A DNA stretch of 64,000 nt, from positions 930,001 through 994,000 of the forward strand of contig CALYLX010000126.1 in assembly GCA_944990035.1 (NCBI GenBank), written 5' to 3'. The DNA is from Clitopilus passeckerianus (taxonomy: Eukaryota > Basidiomycota > Agaricomycetes > Agaricales > Entolomataceae). The position numbers and the translations under genes were made by a program. The notes beneath the pieces are model-generated. The model was not told the DNA's origin. It searched no databases and saw nothing but the letters and a program-made list of their open reading frames with translations. The first letter of the stretch is position 1. Every line of letters starts with the position of its first letter. Below are positions 24,641 to 36,900 of this stretch, piece by piece.

Positions 24641-25161
24641 ATGGCATCCCGTAACCTTGTGCGCGAGCTCGAAGGAATAGAGACGACGTTGCTCGTACAA
24701 ACGTTTGCAGACCGATATTTCATTCTCGTGACTCAACTTGGAAAAGTCGGCAACTTGGTACGACGATTAACCTCAGATTAGTTGTTCAAGGCTCAAAAAA
24801 TCGCGATCAGATCCAAGCTTCAATACCTAGCACAACGGCACTAGAATATACTCCAGCAAACGATCCAGAAAACCCTAATGACAAAAATTTCCTCCCCGAA
24901 CCACCTGCTGCGATTCAACTCACCCCCTTACTCGGAGGCACAGCGTCTGAACATGCTCAAACACTCCACTCCCTCTACACCTCGCAGATCGCTACTATCG
25001 TGTGGGTGAATACGCCTGAATGGGAACCTCGGAAGAACGTTGTTGTCGGGCTTGCTCTGGCGAAGCATAATAGGAAAGAGGAAGAAGAGGTAATTCTGTT
25101 GGAACAGCGTATTTTTCGAGGCATTATGCAGATGCTTCAGGACATATTAGGAATGAAATGA
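24641..25161 (+). CDS. Proteasome assembly chaperone 3-like protein (PAC3/PSMG3 family)
   Basis: Two exons, 24641-24757 and 24811-25161, with a 53-base GT-AG intron in phase 0, give 155 residues. Exon 1 holds IETTLLVQTFADRYFILVTQ and LGKVGNL; the VTQxGKxG block is typical of this chaperone family. Exon 2 has LTPLLGGTASEHAQTLHSLY, a KNVVVGLALAKHNRKEEEE strand-turn-helix, and a final amphipathic helix ending in LGMK. PAC3 pairs with PAC4 to help build the proteasome alpha ring. Acting through this weakly conserved family makes the call moderately sure. The exon 1 frame continues only 6 codons past the donor to a stop, so the intron is needed. Confidence 0.72.
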
Positions 25162-25261
25162 AGGGTGGGCGACCGTCTACTATCACTTTACGACCATTGA
25201 GAGCGGTAGCAGCGAATCCGGGCGTTGAGACGTCGATAGTAGGGAATGGTTGGATGGTCTG

Positions 25262-25521
25262 TCATGCATCAACCGACGCGTTGAGGGCATGCAACTTCCG
25301 TGCCCTTTCGTCCTGATACCTCGCCCACTTCCACCGCAGCAGCTCTGTCAAGCGTTGGTCCTGAGGTAACGCTGTACGCGGATGCGTTTCGTAGAGATAA
25401 TAGGCGAAGAAGCCGGTGAAAACGCCAAGAACGGTGTCCATAGATCTGAAGATTTCATGTCAATGACGTTGTGCAAAGTTGGCGCGAATACAACATACCG
25501 AGAGAGTAAAACTGGGGCCAT
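25262..25521 (-). CDS. NCE101: NCE101-family small membrane protein (non-classical export)
   Basis: Two exons, 25499-25521 and 25262-25445, joined across a 53-base intron (25446-25498), give 68 residues. The protein starts MAPVLLSRSMDTVLGVFTG and continues with a membrane helix (FFAYYLYETHPRTALP), then a basic, charged tail with LLRWKWARYQDERARK. The LLSR...D.V.GVF.G.FAY.LYE.NPRTA pattern is that of the NCE101 family, linked in yeast to secretion of proteins lacking signal peptides. The small first exon (23 bases) makes this gene easy to miss. It diverges from NAA25 with a 191-base spacer. Confidence 0.85.
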
Positions 25522-25712
25522 TGGAGATGTCAATAGGTTCTGAGCAAACGCTTGCAAACGCGGAGACGGAACGCGACGGAGTTAGTCACAGGACAGCAAG
25601 GTCGTGGTCAGAACTTGAGGCTCAGGGCCGAAATTTTCGTGTCAAGCAGTCAACTCGTTGCTGGCTGGCATTTGCATTCGCACCTCTTGTTTTCCCAGTT
25701 TCACGATAAATC

Positions 25713-28700
25713 ATGTCTGCTGCTGCTTTCGAGCGTCAAATCAAGCCCATCTATGGTTCGTCGAGCTTGCATTGTACGATGCGCTTACAGTTTAACCATC
25801 GAAATACCTCCATTCAGACGCGTTGGACACTGGGTCAAATAAATCGGCAATTGTTGCATGCAATAAGTTACTCAAGAAGCACCCCAAGAGTGACTTGCTG
25901 AAGGTATGTGTCGTTATCCCGAAGTTCCATACTGCTAATTGATGGAACATCGGCCAGGCCCTGAAAGCATTGGCTCTCGTCCGCTCACAAAAGGTGGAGG
26001 AATCCCTCGTGCTGTGTGACGAGGTTCTAGAGAGCAAGCCAACTGAAGATGCTATCCTGAACGCGATGCTTCATGTTCTGAGGAGCTTAGGTCGCCGTAA
26101 GTTTGTCTGATCTAACTGCTTCAACATCTGGCTCAAAGAGTTTGATAGAGAAGGACATGGTCACAATGTTCGAGGAGGCGTATAAGAAGCAACCGGCGAA
26201 CGAAGAGCTAGCCGCTCAGACTTTCTTTGCGAACGTTCGAGCTGGCCTGTGGAAATCTGCCCAACAGGTGAGTACCTCATTCCTCAGCGGACCAACTGAA
26301 TCAACTCATGCCGAGCTTCAGATTGCCACAAAAATGCACAAAAGCTTTCAGGATGATCGCTACCTGTATTGGAGCGTGCTGAGTGCTGTTCTGCAGGTGA
26401 GCACGCCACCGATGCGCGTAATCTGACTACGCCCGGCTCATACGGCTACAGGCAAACGATAGCGCCACACCATCACAGATGCGCGAACTTCTCTACAAGC
26501 TTGCACACCGGCTGATTACTAGTGCTGCTTCTCCACCGCATTCAAGCGCGGACAGATTCTATCTGTGCCTCACTATCCTACGCGAATTGCGGCTGCTTGA
26601 TGAGGCGCACCAGCTACTCGACAGCGAGGTGGGAAAATCAATATGCTCAACAAATCTTCTCTGCGACGAAATGCGACGAGAAATCTGGCGTTTACGTGGA
26701 TTGACAAAAGAGGAGGGTTCCATTGCCGAAAGTCGTATCGTGGATAAGCAGTAAGACCATTTGTTGGACTGTGATTTGACCACGCTAAATGTTGGTTCTT
26801 AGAGATCGCAATTGGTTGGAATTTCTTTCCGTTCTGGACGCGACATTCTCTTACTTTGGGGCCACCTCGACGGAGATTTCGGAAGAAGCGAAGGCCGAAT
26901 GTCTAGAACATGTGGCAAAAACGCAGACGCTCTTCAGTACGGTTGCGGAGCAAGATGGGACTAGGGATCGAACGGGGTTGCTAGGCCTACTTGAACTGGA
27001 AAGCAGGTCTAGAAAACACGGGCTATCTACAGGTATGTGCCATGTCTTCTACATTCCATAGATTGTATTAAGCTCTCACCACAGAACCAACAAGATTGGT
27101 TGCTCTGATGGAAAAGTATTTTGACCTATATGGCAGCAAAGCCTGCTGCTTTGAAGATCTCAAACCGTATCTCGGCCTTGAGGGCAAAGAGCTCGATCAG
27201 TGGGCATCCTTCCTTAACCAGGTTGAACCATCCTCGGTGCGTTCTCGCTCAATGTCTGGAGATACCTACTCTGATTTCAATTCAAAGGATACCCCCAAAC
27301 GACTCCAACGCATCATCAACTCCTTCAAACTGATTCGCTACAATCTGCCGACGTCGGAACTGACTATTGGGGCAGAAACAGCACGCGTAGAGTCGTATCT
27401 ATCCTACTATCTGGCCGGCCTCGAGCTTGGAAAGGAGCTCCCATCTACTGAACTCCAATACGCCGATGATCTGGCTCTTCTGGCAGGAAATGCGCTAATC
27501 TCCTTATGGAAGTTGTCGGAGCAGGACAAGTATCTTTACAATGCTGCAACCTTACTCGAGTTCGCATTGCAAAGAAGCAAACAGTCTTTTCAAAGCCGTA
27601 TGCTTCTGATCAGGATCTATCGCCTTCTCGGTTTGATTTCTTTTGAACTGGTTCGTTGCTAAGACTGACATCTTGACTTCTCCTTAGGCGCGTCATCTCT
27701 TGCTATTGAACACTACCGTTCTATGCGCATCAAACAGATACAGAACGACACGCTCTCACATCTGATTCTCGCTCGTGCTTCTACCTTCTCCCAGGCCAAC
27801 ACCGGTGATTTAACACTCCCTACGGAATGCATCGAATCCTCACAGATATATCTCAGCAATTCACAAGAGGTATGTGACGTAGCGCCTTCACTTTGCACTC
27901 TCACCGTCCTAATTCTGTTCTCAGACCAATGAGTTCGTTGTCAGGGCGTTTACAGCCGAAAAATACTCTCAGGTAGATTATCCCTCTCACAGTTCCGAAG
28001 TTGATAGCTTACCAAGGACAGATCCCGGATTTCATCGCTTTTGAGGAACGCTTGGAGGGTTCACTGCAGCGCGATCTAGTAAAGATCGAGCACCTTCGAA
28101 TGCGACTTACTCACGAGCCCATCATCTCGGATCTCATTGATATGGAGCTCATTGAACTCAAGTTTATTTTTGACCGAAGTAAGGTTTGCTGTATTTCCCA
28201 TCCAAATCGGTTGCTAAATCTTGGGTAGCGCATTATGACAATCGGGATCATAGTATCATTTCCAATTACCAACCCAGACTATCGGACAGTGTTGATGCAC
28301 AAACCAGATTATTCGGGAAACTCGAGGATGTAAGCCCACCAACCACGCCATTGAGCCAATGCTAAAGATCTTCCTCTAATAGTTCGGTTGGTTATACACT
28401 TACCTGAAGGTCTACATACGGGCGTTCCAGCAAGGCAGTGACCTCGACGATACGGTTGAGGAGAAGCTCTTGATCGGCGACCGTCCGAAGCAGAGTAGCG
28501 ATCCTGAGAAAAACCTTCCTCTCAAGGATCGTCTGAGAAAGCGCACCGAGGAAGAACTTGCAGAGGTACTTCCTACCAACTGTGCTGATTTCATCCTTGT
28601 ATTGACTAATTCACCCCTTTAGCTTACTTCCGAAGAAAAGTCCTTCGTTCAATACGCCACAGCACTAGCTGATTGGCTGGAGCCCTACCATGATTACAGC

Positions 28701-29505
28701 AGGCCACCACCCAATGTGGTTTTGGCTGAAGCCGCAAAACAGACCGAGATCAAGACTGGCTACCCGTTGAAGGGTGTCGATGTGGAAGCGTTGAATAACA
28801 ATGGCAACGGCGGCGTGAAGAAGGACGAGGAGCCTCCTGCAGTCACAGAAGCACCAGAAATTGTCACCAAGTACTTCGACGGTATGTATTTTACAGCACG
28901 ATCGGCTCGACGTGGTAGCTCATATATCATCTTCAGAGGTACAGACCATGTTTGACAATGTCCAGAAGCATAGCTCTCCAGTCCAAGCGCTTCATGTGGC
29001 CAACCTAGCTCAAGAGGTATGACACTGTCTTCCTACCACTTAATGTTATTAATTGTGTCTCAGGCATTCCTGCTGTTCACTGTTGAAACTATGCGCTTTA
29101 AATCTACCTCGGTCGTAAAAATCAACAAACTCGGAGCTGTGAGTAATCATCGTGGTAATCATATTACACGGCTAACATACATCGGCCAGCTTGTATCCAA
29201 CTTCAAGACGTTGAGGACCAATGCCATTGCAGTGCTCAAAAATATCTCGAGGCAGCTTGGTAAGCTTGCTGAGGAAGATGGGACCGCGGATGCTCGTAAA
29301 CTCTTCCTCGACTCTTGTGAAGTAGTCAAGTCCAAAGAAGTAAGCTCGACAACCTGTTTGGCACCTTTGCAGCCTTCTGACCGTTCACAAGATCGATCAC
29401 GACTTTATTCTAGGAATTGGAAAGAAAGTAACGGATGCTAGGAAGAAGGTCCTAGAAAGCGCTGGCAAGGGCATTCCACGTATTTGCACCACCTATTCTC
29501 AATAA
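25713..29505 (+). CDS. NAA25: NatB N-terminal acetyltransferase auxiliary subunit (NAA25/Mdm20)
   Basis: A gene of about 15 exons, roughly 950-1,000 residues. It begins MSAAAFERQIKPIYDALDTG after splicing, continues NKSAIVACNKLLKKHPKSD and ALKALALVRSQKVEESL, then MFEEAYKKQPANEELAAQTF and WKSAQQIATKMHKSF. These TPR-like helices at the start are diagnostic of Naa25. Later exons carry more helical repeats, a Lys-rich linker (LKDRLRKRTEEELAEL) and the end GIGKKVTDARKKVLESAG. The protein anchors the catalytic Naa20 to the ribosome so that proteins starting Met-Asp, Met-Glu or Met-Asn are acetylated. No break of frame was seen in the exons I joined. The 3' end converges with RPA2, the stops being 172 bases apart. 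Confidence 0.9.
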
Positions 29506-29677
29506 CTGCATTTCTGTAAACCAATCACATACACACTAAGAATTACGCATTTTAATCTACCACGCATAAATAGCCACCACTCAATCATACAGTTGTACAT
29601 TAGGCATTTGCCTAGCCATAGTCAGGAGGATGTCATTTCAGAAGCGGCGTAACAAGTCAGGCCATAGATTCACTTGA

Positions 29678-30780
29678 TCAAGTAGCAACATTGAAATGGG
29701 AATCATCAATCGTGCTGTACACAAGCCCTTCGTCCATGAGTTTATCAAGCGCATCACTGTCATGGTATTAGTACAAAATCACAGAGTTCTGGGCCAGATA
29801 CAAACCTGATTTGTTCTGCGTCACCTTCCTTGCCAACTGCACGAGCAATCATGGAAACATGGATGCCCTCCTCACTCCTAGGTTGACCAATAATGTACCG
29901 CACAATCTTCTGCTGGATTTGAGGGAGATGCGAGAATTGGTCGTTTACGGGCGTAGACGAGAACGACTGAGATGTGTATGCCCCAGGACCCGAAGTGCTG
30001 AGACCTCCAGTGGGAGCCTGGCCCTAAAAAAATTACGTTCATCAGCTAATGGTGATCAGACAGAATGGGCCCTACCTGTTTGTCAATCATCAGGGTTGCT
30101 GCAATCGCTTCCAGGATGTGAAAGTAGATTTCATGCGGATCAGTTGTAGTTCTCATATGTGTTGTGTTGAGATATCTTTTGCTGCCAAATGTTTTCAACC
30201 CTCCAGTCACGCGAACGTATGAGTGTTCTCTGAATTATCCTGTCCTTGAGCTCGATATTGTCAGGAGAGGGGGAATAATAGGCTCACTCAATCCCACCCC
30301 ACTTAGCCTTGTCCTCCTCACTGTTAGAGTCCACCCAGTGTCGTGCTTCTATTCGACCAGTACCATCGTCAATCCAGTACACACAATTGGTAGTTTGAGC
30401 CTGAATGCTGATAACTTGTCCAACAATCGTGACCTGCGTTTACGGTTCAGAACACGTCTAAAAGACAAGCAGTCTTTGTACCTGCCCAATTTCAATCTCG
30501 TCTACCGTCCAGTCAGCCTCTGAATGGGCTTGGGTTGCCTTAAGAAGCTGGGCTATTGTCAGCGGTCGTAGCGAGTGAGCCGCTTCTTTCTTTAGACAGC
30601 ACGTTAGCCTGTAAGTTTTGCCACTTCCGAAACTCAAGACTAACGCGAGCACTGCTTGGGCTACCACTCGCGCTGTAGGGTGAGCCTCCTTGTAAAAATC
30701 CGCCTCCTGATCCATATTCGTTGTCTGACTGTTCTTCAGTAGTGTCTCTTCCACTTTTAAAGCTACTCACATTGACTCAT
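29678..30780 (-). CDS. RPA2: Replication protein A 32 kDa subunit (RPA2/Rfa2)
   Basis: The ATG at 30780 opens a 10-base first exon (Met-Ser-Gln plus one base), then a 46-base intron, then EYGSGGGFLQGGSP, the Gly/Ser-rich phosphorylated tail usual in RPA2. LRPLTIAQLLKATQ leads into the OB fold, which includes VTIVGQVISIQAQ and YWIDDGTGRIEARHWVD. After a short linker with TGGLSTSGPG comes the winged helix: QIQQKIVRYIIGQPRSEEGIHVS and DALDKLMDEGLVYSTIDDSHF. The protein binds single-stranded DNA with RPA1 and RPA3 in replication and repair. Several introns of 45-60 bases interrupt it. It lies head to head with an RPA2-like gene whose ATG is 244 bases away. Confidence 0.93.
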
Positions 30781-31024
30781 GGCCAGTTAAGAAGGTTCTA
30801 AGGGCTAAGGCTGTGGATGGTTGCGTTCTGAGTTTGTGTGACCGACATTCAGTCAATAACTTTGCGCGTCGCGTCACGCGATATTTGGTTCTATTTGAAA
30901 TACACGCTGTTAGCAATCTCTGCCTCGTGCGATCATGTCCAGCCAACTCAGGTTGAGGCTGACTGGTATCCAGTCATTAAGCTAGTCCTATCGAATCCTG
31001 TTACCACGTCCAGACTTCAAACCT

Positions 31025-32544
31025 ATGGACAACTCTGACGGATCTTGGGAAATTATTCAGGTAGAACCCTCCCTGCCCAAATTCTCAGTTGCACCAATGG
31101 TCTGATTTGGGTGTATTCCACGACCGCAAAGACGCCTCAAGACTTTGAGCCTGACCCTGAAGACATAGTTCGACATGTTCTGGTTGGCCAACTGCTCGCT
31201 GCTACGCAGGCAGATACCAATGCTCCTTTTAAAATCGAAGGGAAAGAGTTTAAGCGAGTACGCTATTCTCTGTATTAAACAAACGCGCAGAATCAACCTT
31301 CCAGCAATCAGTTCATCCTTGTTGGCAACCTTTGTCTTTTTCAATCCGGACCACTCGATCAGAAGTTCTCGATTGACGACGGCACAGGGATGATCAAAGC
31401 GTCACTGTGGAACAGCAGCGTTGGAGGGAACAGGATAGCTGACTGTCATGGTTTCCCTTATTAGTGCGTCTCAACCTCTGCCCTCGTCAGTACGCTCGAT
31501 GAATGGAGCACTATAGCGCAATGCCGTATGTTCGTGTACTTGGGGAATTGGAATCATACAAGGAACGGAAGGTAGTTCGAATTCATGTTGTTGCACCAAT
31601 CGCGGATCCCCATGAACCATATCATCACATCCTCCACGCTATTCGCGACACATTGGTCTATGAACGTGGGCCACCGGTAAATCAACATCATGTGTTCTAG
31701 GTTGTTTGCGAGTACTGACTACAATTGTTAGCCTGCTGTTCCTGCCGAAAATCCAAGACAGACCAGCACACTGCCAGATGAAAATTCCTTCTCCAACTAC
31801 CCACTCATCTCACCTCCAGCATCGCCATTTAAGCATAAGAACGGGTCTGCCGCTGCTTCACCCCTTCAAGCTCCTGAGGAATCCCTTTCAAGAAACAAGA
31901 TTATTGATGAAATCGAGCCTGGGAATCAAGCCCTTGCAAGATCCCCTCCGCAAAGCCCGTCTAGGTCTACAACTCGTCGAACTACCGCCAACGATGCTCG
32001 AAACCTTCAACCCCCTTCCACGCCGGAAGGTAGAAGAAACTGTACTGATGCAAGAATAAGCCCTAGAGTAACCAGTACTTCCGATCGCTCTCGGTGTGCG
32101 CCAGTCCCAGGAACCTCCGAGGACATGCCTAAGACGCCACCTCCCAGGAAACGATCCTCCCGCGATACCCCCGGATCTCCGAATTCTCCGCAGACACCAG
32201 GCAGCCCAAATTCTGCTCGCAAGGCTACTCCCAGACGTGACCCTTATTCCCACCTCTCATCCTTGCAACGCAGTATCCTGCTCTGCATCAAGAACGCACA
32301 AGCAATATACGTACAGAGCTGTGGTACAACCGACGGCTGGAGAGGTGTCTTCTTTCCCGTGATCATCAAAGCCGCCCGGGCGAGCCATCCCAATATCGAT
32401 CTTGAAAGTCTAATGTAAGTGTAGGACGTACTTATGGCCAAGTATAACATATTAACAAGGTTTTTTAGGGAGGCCGTGGAGGCGTTGTTCAATCAAGACT
32501 ATATTTTCAATATTCTGGATGATGATCATTACGGATGTCAATAG
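31025..32544 (+). CDS. Divergent RPA2-like protein (OB fold plus winged helix), paralogue of the neighbour
   Basis: Exons start at 31025 (MDNSDGSWEIIQ) and join at 31132 to TPQDFEPDPEDIVRHVLVGQ, then LLAATQADTNAPFKIEGKEF, FILVGNLCLFQ and FSIDDGTGMIKASLWN. The DDGTG core, the preceding QLLxATQ helix and the block order match RPA2. An intron donor at 31465 joins PYYAMPYVRVLGELESYKE, then HHILHAIRDTLVYERG. A disordered Ser/Pro linker of about 160 residues, with many SPP, TPP and SPNSP sites, replaces the short linker of RPA2. The C-terminus (DPYSHLSSLQRSILLCIKN to FNILDDDHYGCQ) resembles the RPA2 winged helix. All rebuilt junctions keep frame, so the gene looks intact. The first exon choice is tentative. 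A role as alternative RPA2 is inference. Confidence 0.75.
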
Positions 32545-32644
32545 AATCATGATCAGAAACAGTGTAATTGTAATATTATGGCTGCACCTTATGTAGCGGT
32601 CTTTGTATTTGTATAATTGACACCCATTCGTCCTTGCAAACACC

Positions 32645-33755
32645 ATGTCGCAAGTAATAAGAATTTCGAGCTCCTGGCCTAGATTCTCAAACATCAAGCA
32701 CCTAACAATTTTGTTGGTCCTTTCAGCTCTCACCTCCAAGGATACACAGAGTGTTGATGCGGTGAATTCATGAACAGTGGCGACTCCTACAGTGACGTTG
32801 GATTCGATCTATGGTTCCTCAACAAGAAACTCCGTACCGTTCCAAATGCGCTTGAGCCACTGGGAATAGAATGGCCAGGGCTCCGTACTTATAATGAACC
32901 CAATCTTCCTAACTGGATTGGACACCTGTTGACTAAATACCGTCCTGGCCCTCGATATTCCCCTTGCCAGGATGAACAAGCTCAATCATATCTAGACAAT
33001 CCACTGTTGGTTTACGATTTTGCGAGAGGTGGCGATACTATTGAAGGGGTTCAGCGCCAGATACGCGGGCTTTTCCTCCCTGAATTGTCCAGAAGCCAGA
33101 TTGGGCACCTTGGGATGCACAAGATACGTTATTTGGTGAGCAAGTTGCTTCGAACATCTAGTGCCAAGCTAAATATCCGAGCTCCAAATAGTAACCTGGG
33201 TTGGTATCAACGATTGTGCGTGAGTGTTCCAATGTTCACTCATGATTTCGCAGAAGAAGGGTAAACCTCGTTTGTTGCTTCCTACCTCAGCTTCAAAGAT
33301 GACCACGATCGCATGATGAAGCATTTGTTTGCTCTCCAAGAAGAGTTATATGAAGCTGGTGCCAGGAATTTCATGTTTGTAGATCTACCTCCTGTGGACA
33401 GATCGCCTGCTGGTAAGAATTATTTCTTCATCTCGGCTTCTAATGCTTTCTTATACTGTACCTTACAGTCCGTGGAATCATGGCCGACTCCGTGAGGGAG
33501 AGCTATGCGGCATTCAACTTGCAGCTACTGATGGCTGCGAAAGAGTTTGCCGAGAATCATTCAGATTGCACTGTCCTTTTATTCTCCTCTAGGGCGACCT
33601 TCCTCAAATTTCTGGACGAACCATTGGCGTATGGCTTTGCACAAGAAGATTGTGGTAAGAAAGGAGGGGCGATATGGTATGATCAACTTCATCCTACCAG
33701 TAAAGTATATGATGTATTGGCCAAAGATATGGCTGAATTTTTGACCAATGTATGA
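32645..33755 (+). CDS. SGNH/GDSL esterase of the CE16 acetylesterase type, no signal peptide
   Basis: Exon 1 gives MSQVIRISSSWPRFSNIKH, joined over a 65-base intron to GDSYSDVGFDLW, the GDS block with the catalytic serine. Later come WVGINDCA (block III with the oxyanion Asn) and YDQLHPTSKVYDVL, the catalytic Asp-x-x-His. This order and the WPxFxxIK opening match CE16 acetylesterases that remove acetyl groups from xylan fragments. Only ten residues precede the WPRF block and none are hydrophobic, so the usual secretion signal is missing, and the RPA2-like stop lies just 100 bases upstream. The frame slips by one base between 33085 and 33096; after it, DWAPWDAQDTLF joins well to the next exon. 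About 310 residues if that base is restored. Cytosolic location is inference. Confidence 0.82.
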
Positions 33756-33960
33756 TGGTTAGTATAAATAAGATGCTGTTGCTTTACATAGGTTGGCCGA
33801 AGAATAAGCGCCGTCAGATTGCCTTTCTGGGTTCCAATCATGTGACACCCCCAATGAGGTAATGCAGCACTTTAGCGGCGCTGCGAGAGGCACTCCTGTT
33901 GATGCCAGAGTCCTCATCCAGACAGGACTCAAGAGCCAATCTTAACTACCAACCACTATC

Positions 33961-36900
33961 ATGTCCTCTTGGTTCTCAGCATGGCTACCTAACTTCAATG
34001 TTCCATCTATCAACCTTTCGCTTCCTTCAAGTCTGCAAGGCCGATTCATCTCATTCGTCTTGAAGAAAGCGCTTGGACATCTACTTGCACCCGGTCAACT
34101 CGATCTTGGGCAGATTGAATCACAAATTGGGTCGGGATTTGTACAGATAAATGATCTGGAATTGAACTGCCAAGTACGTTCTTCTCGTCCTCTCTGCTCC
34201 CATGTTCTCATGGTGCTCGAAGGCAATAAACACCCTGCTTGCGGACCTCCCAGTCACCCTACATGACGGGTTTATCTCCTCTGCTGTTGCAAAGATTCCG
34301 TGGCCGAATCCGTTAACCTCGACACTGGGGTTCTCCTTGGATTCACTACATCTCACATTCCACCTGCGGCCAAAAGCAAAGGACGAACCGTTATCGAACG
34401 TCAATCTTGCTGAATCAGTATTTTCCGTTGCTGAATCATTTATTCATGACGAGTTGACAGCCCAAGAGGAGGCTACCCTCATACAATCTATCCACGGGGA
34501 GCCACTCTCAGATAGCCCTCATCTTCCCGGATCGTTGGATAATGACAACCCTTTCAAGGCATCACCAGATGAGAATGAGGACCCAGAACCGGAAACTCAG
34601 GAAATCGACCCCTCCGGCGTGTCTGTATTTGCCACAATGATAGAACGACTCCTCGCACGCTTCGAGTTTGATGCAACTAATACGAAAATCACCCTTGTAC
34701 ACCCGGGAACATGAGTTTCACGATTGCCGTTCCTAGCATTAGCTACAGGGGAAACAGTGAGGGGACGTGTCAGCTGGGGCTTCATCTGCTTCACGCTTGC
34801 AACATACCGTTTCCATCTCCGATCTCACAGTGACCGCTCGAAACCTCCGAGTTCCAAGTCCTGCATCCTCCGTTGGAACATGTACGTGCTTCTCAAAGTA
34901 ATTTGTCTCCTTCAAGCAACTCATCGGTTATAGGGACGCCGTCTCGTCAGAGCCCCCGGCCAGCGTCCAGCTCGTCTTCCCTGGATGAAGACACTCAAAT
35001 GATGATGTCCCAGTCCCTCGCATATCTACCCCCTCGGTCTTTTTCCCCCGCCGAATCGGTAGCGAGCAGTCTATATGAGAGTGCAGTATCTGATGTGCGC
35101 ACCTCTCACGGGTTGCCGTCGTCTCAAGCAAGCAAGTTGACTCCGAACTCGAATGTGGAAGCAGATGAAAGCCCTCCGCTTGACCAACGCCGGGGTATAT
35201 GGGAAGAAGACAAGCTACTCACGTTCGGACGGTCTCCCGCCCAAATCCAACTCTTCACCTTACCTGGTGTCAACGGCAGGGAGGAACTCCAGCTGAATGT
35301 TTCCCTCGGAGTCGTCGCATCAGCAATTCAGGCAAAACATCTTCAGGGGGTCCTATGTCTCCTCGAGGATATAGCCACGTCCCAGCCAAGGACCCGCCCC
35401 ACAGCCCCATCCAAACCCAACAACCCATCTACTCCCGGCCCCGATATCAATGTGGTAGCTTCAGCACGTGGCATCGTCCTGCTCCTTCCGTTGGCTTCCT
35501 CAGCACCAACCTCGGGAGAATGTACCGCGCCGGACCTCACATCGTTCTACGAAAGGCCATTGGTGCCTCCTACGTTGAATTGTAGCTACTTCCGGCTTCA
35601 CGTGGACAATGTCCAGGCATCAGTTTCGAGGATTTCTGACGTTGTCTTTGGGAAATCGAGGTCGGATGCTCGAGTTGCAACATCATTCAATACTCAGATT
35701 ACTTCTGAGATCTCCATCGATGACATATCACTCTTTCAAATATTAAAAGAGGTTTCCTCCCACAGGATGGTGCAGAACTTCTTGCATCTCCTGTCCTTAT
35801 CGTAGATCCCCATCTTCCCCGTCAATATTCCTCTCCCCACTACCATCCCAAGGGCTGGGAGCAATGTTACGACCTTCCAAGGTTTGAAGTACTTGATTGG
35901 ACGAACACCGAGCATCAGGTCCATGGCGTGAAGCTGTCTTCCTGGCGTACCAAGGGCAAAGTTCGCCATACGGGTGCCACCGGACGAACGACCGACTCTG
36001 AGCAACGATCGCCACACGCAATCACATTTTCAATTGCCACAACCATCAGCTCATCCCCTAGAAAGCATCATATTACCACCAGTGTCGATGTACAAATGTC
36101 ACCTCTGCACATTTTCCTGGATTTGGGTTCCCTATTGAAAGCCCAAGTTCTAGCTTTTGTGGGTGAAGTCATGGAAGGTAGAAACTCGTCGCCATCACCA
36201 CCGTCATCTCCAGATTCAGACGATAACCCTTTCGATTTTGGCGACAAGCCACTTCCCCGGAGCCAGACAGAGCCAGATATACATTTCTCGCTTGATGTGT
36301 GTGCCGTTCGGATCCAGGCTCGGACACCTCCACCTCTGCTCGCAAACCCCAGGTCTGGAACGATAGTACTAGATCTTAACGATATTATTGTTACCAATAA
36401 CCCGTCAACCCGATCCCAGCGCGCACGTTTCGCAGAATTTGTGTCGTTTCCAACTGGTGGAGAGCAGGCGACGGAAGAGCATGTTCTTACCGTAGACTTT
36501 AGCAGGGCCGTTGTTGCGTGCTCGCCGGTAGGCGAGTCCGTAGCTTCCTCCCTCGTTTCTGTCGGCAGCCTTGCACAAAACCAAGATACAGCGCCAGGAC
36601 TCGATGAAGGTGTGGAGCTTCTCAGTCCCAGGCTGAGAATTCTACGACACATGGCTTCGCATGGGAGCGCCCATAGCTTTTGCGTGGACATCCCGTCAGC
36701 CTATGTCGACATCTGGAAATCTGCACTCGACGACGTTCAGTATTGGATTGACGATGCATCACAACTGTTTGACAGAACCTTCAACCCTAATACTGTGCAG
36801 GATATCAATCTGCAGTCTGACGACCTCGAAGCAAATCTGGTTGGAAGCCGCTTCTTCGCAAAATCAAGGGATAATAGCGTCTCAAGTTCCACTGTCTCGG

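Noticed and set aside
36068..36691. 207-codon minus-strand open frame inside ATG2
   Set aside because: It is antisense to conserved ATG2 coding sequence and has no recognised motif.
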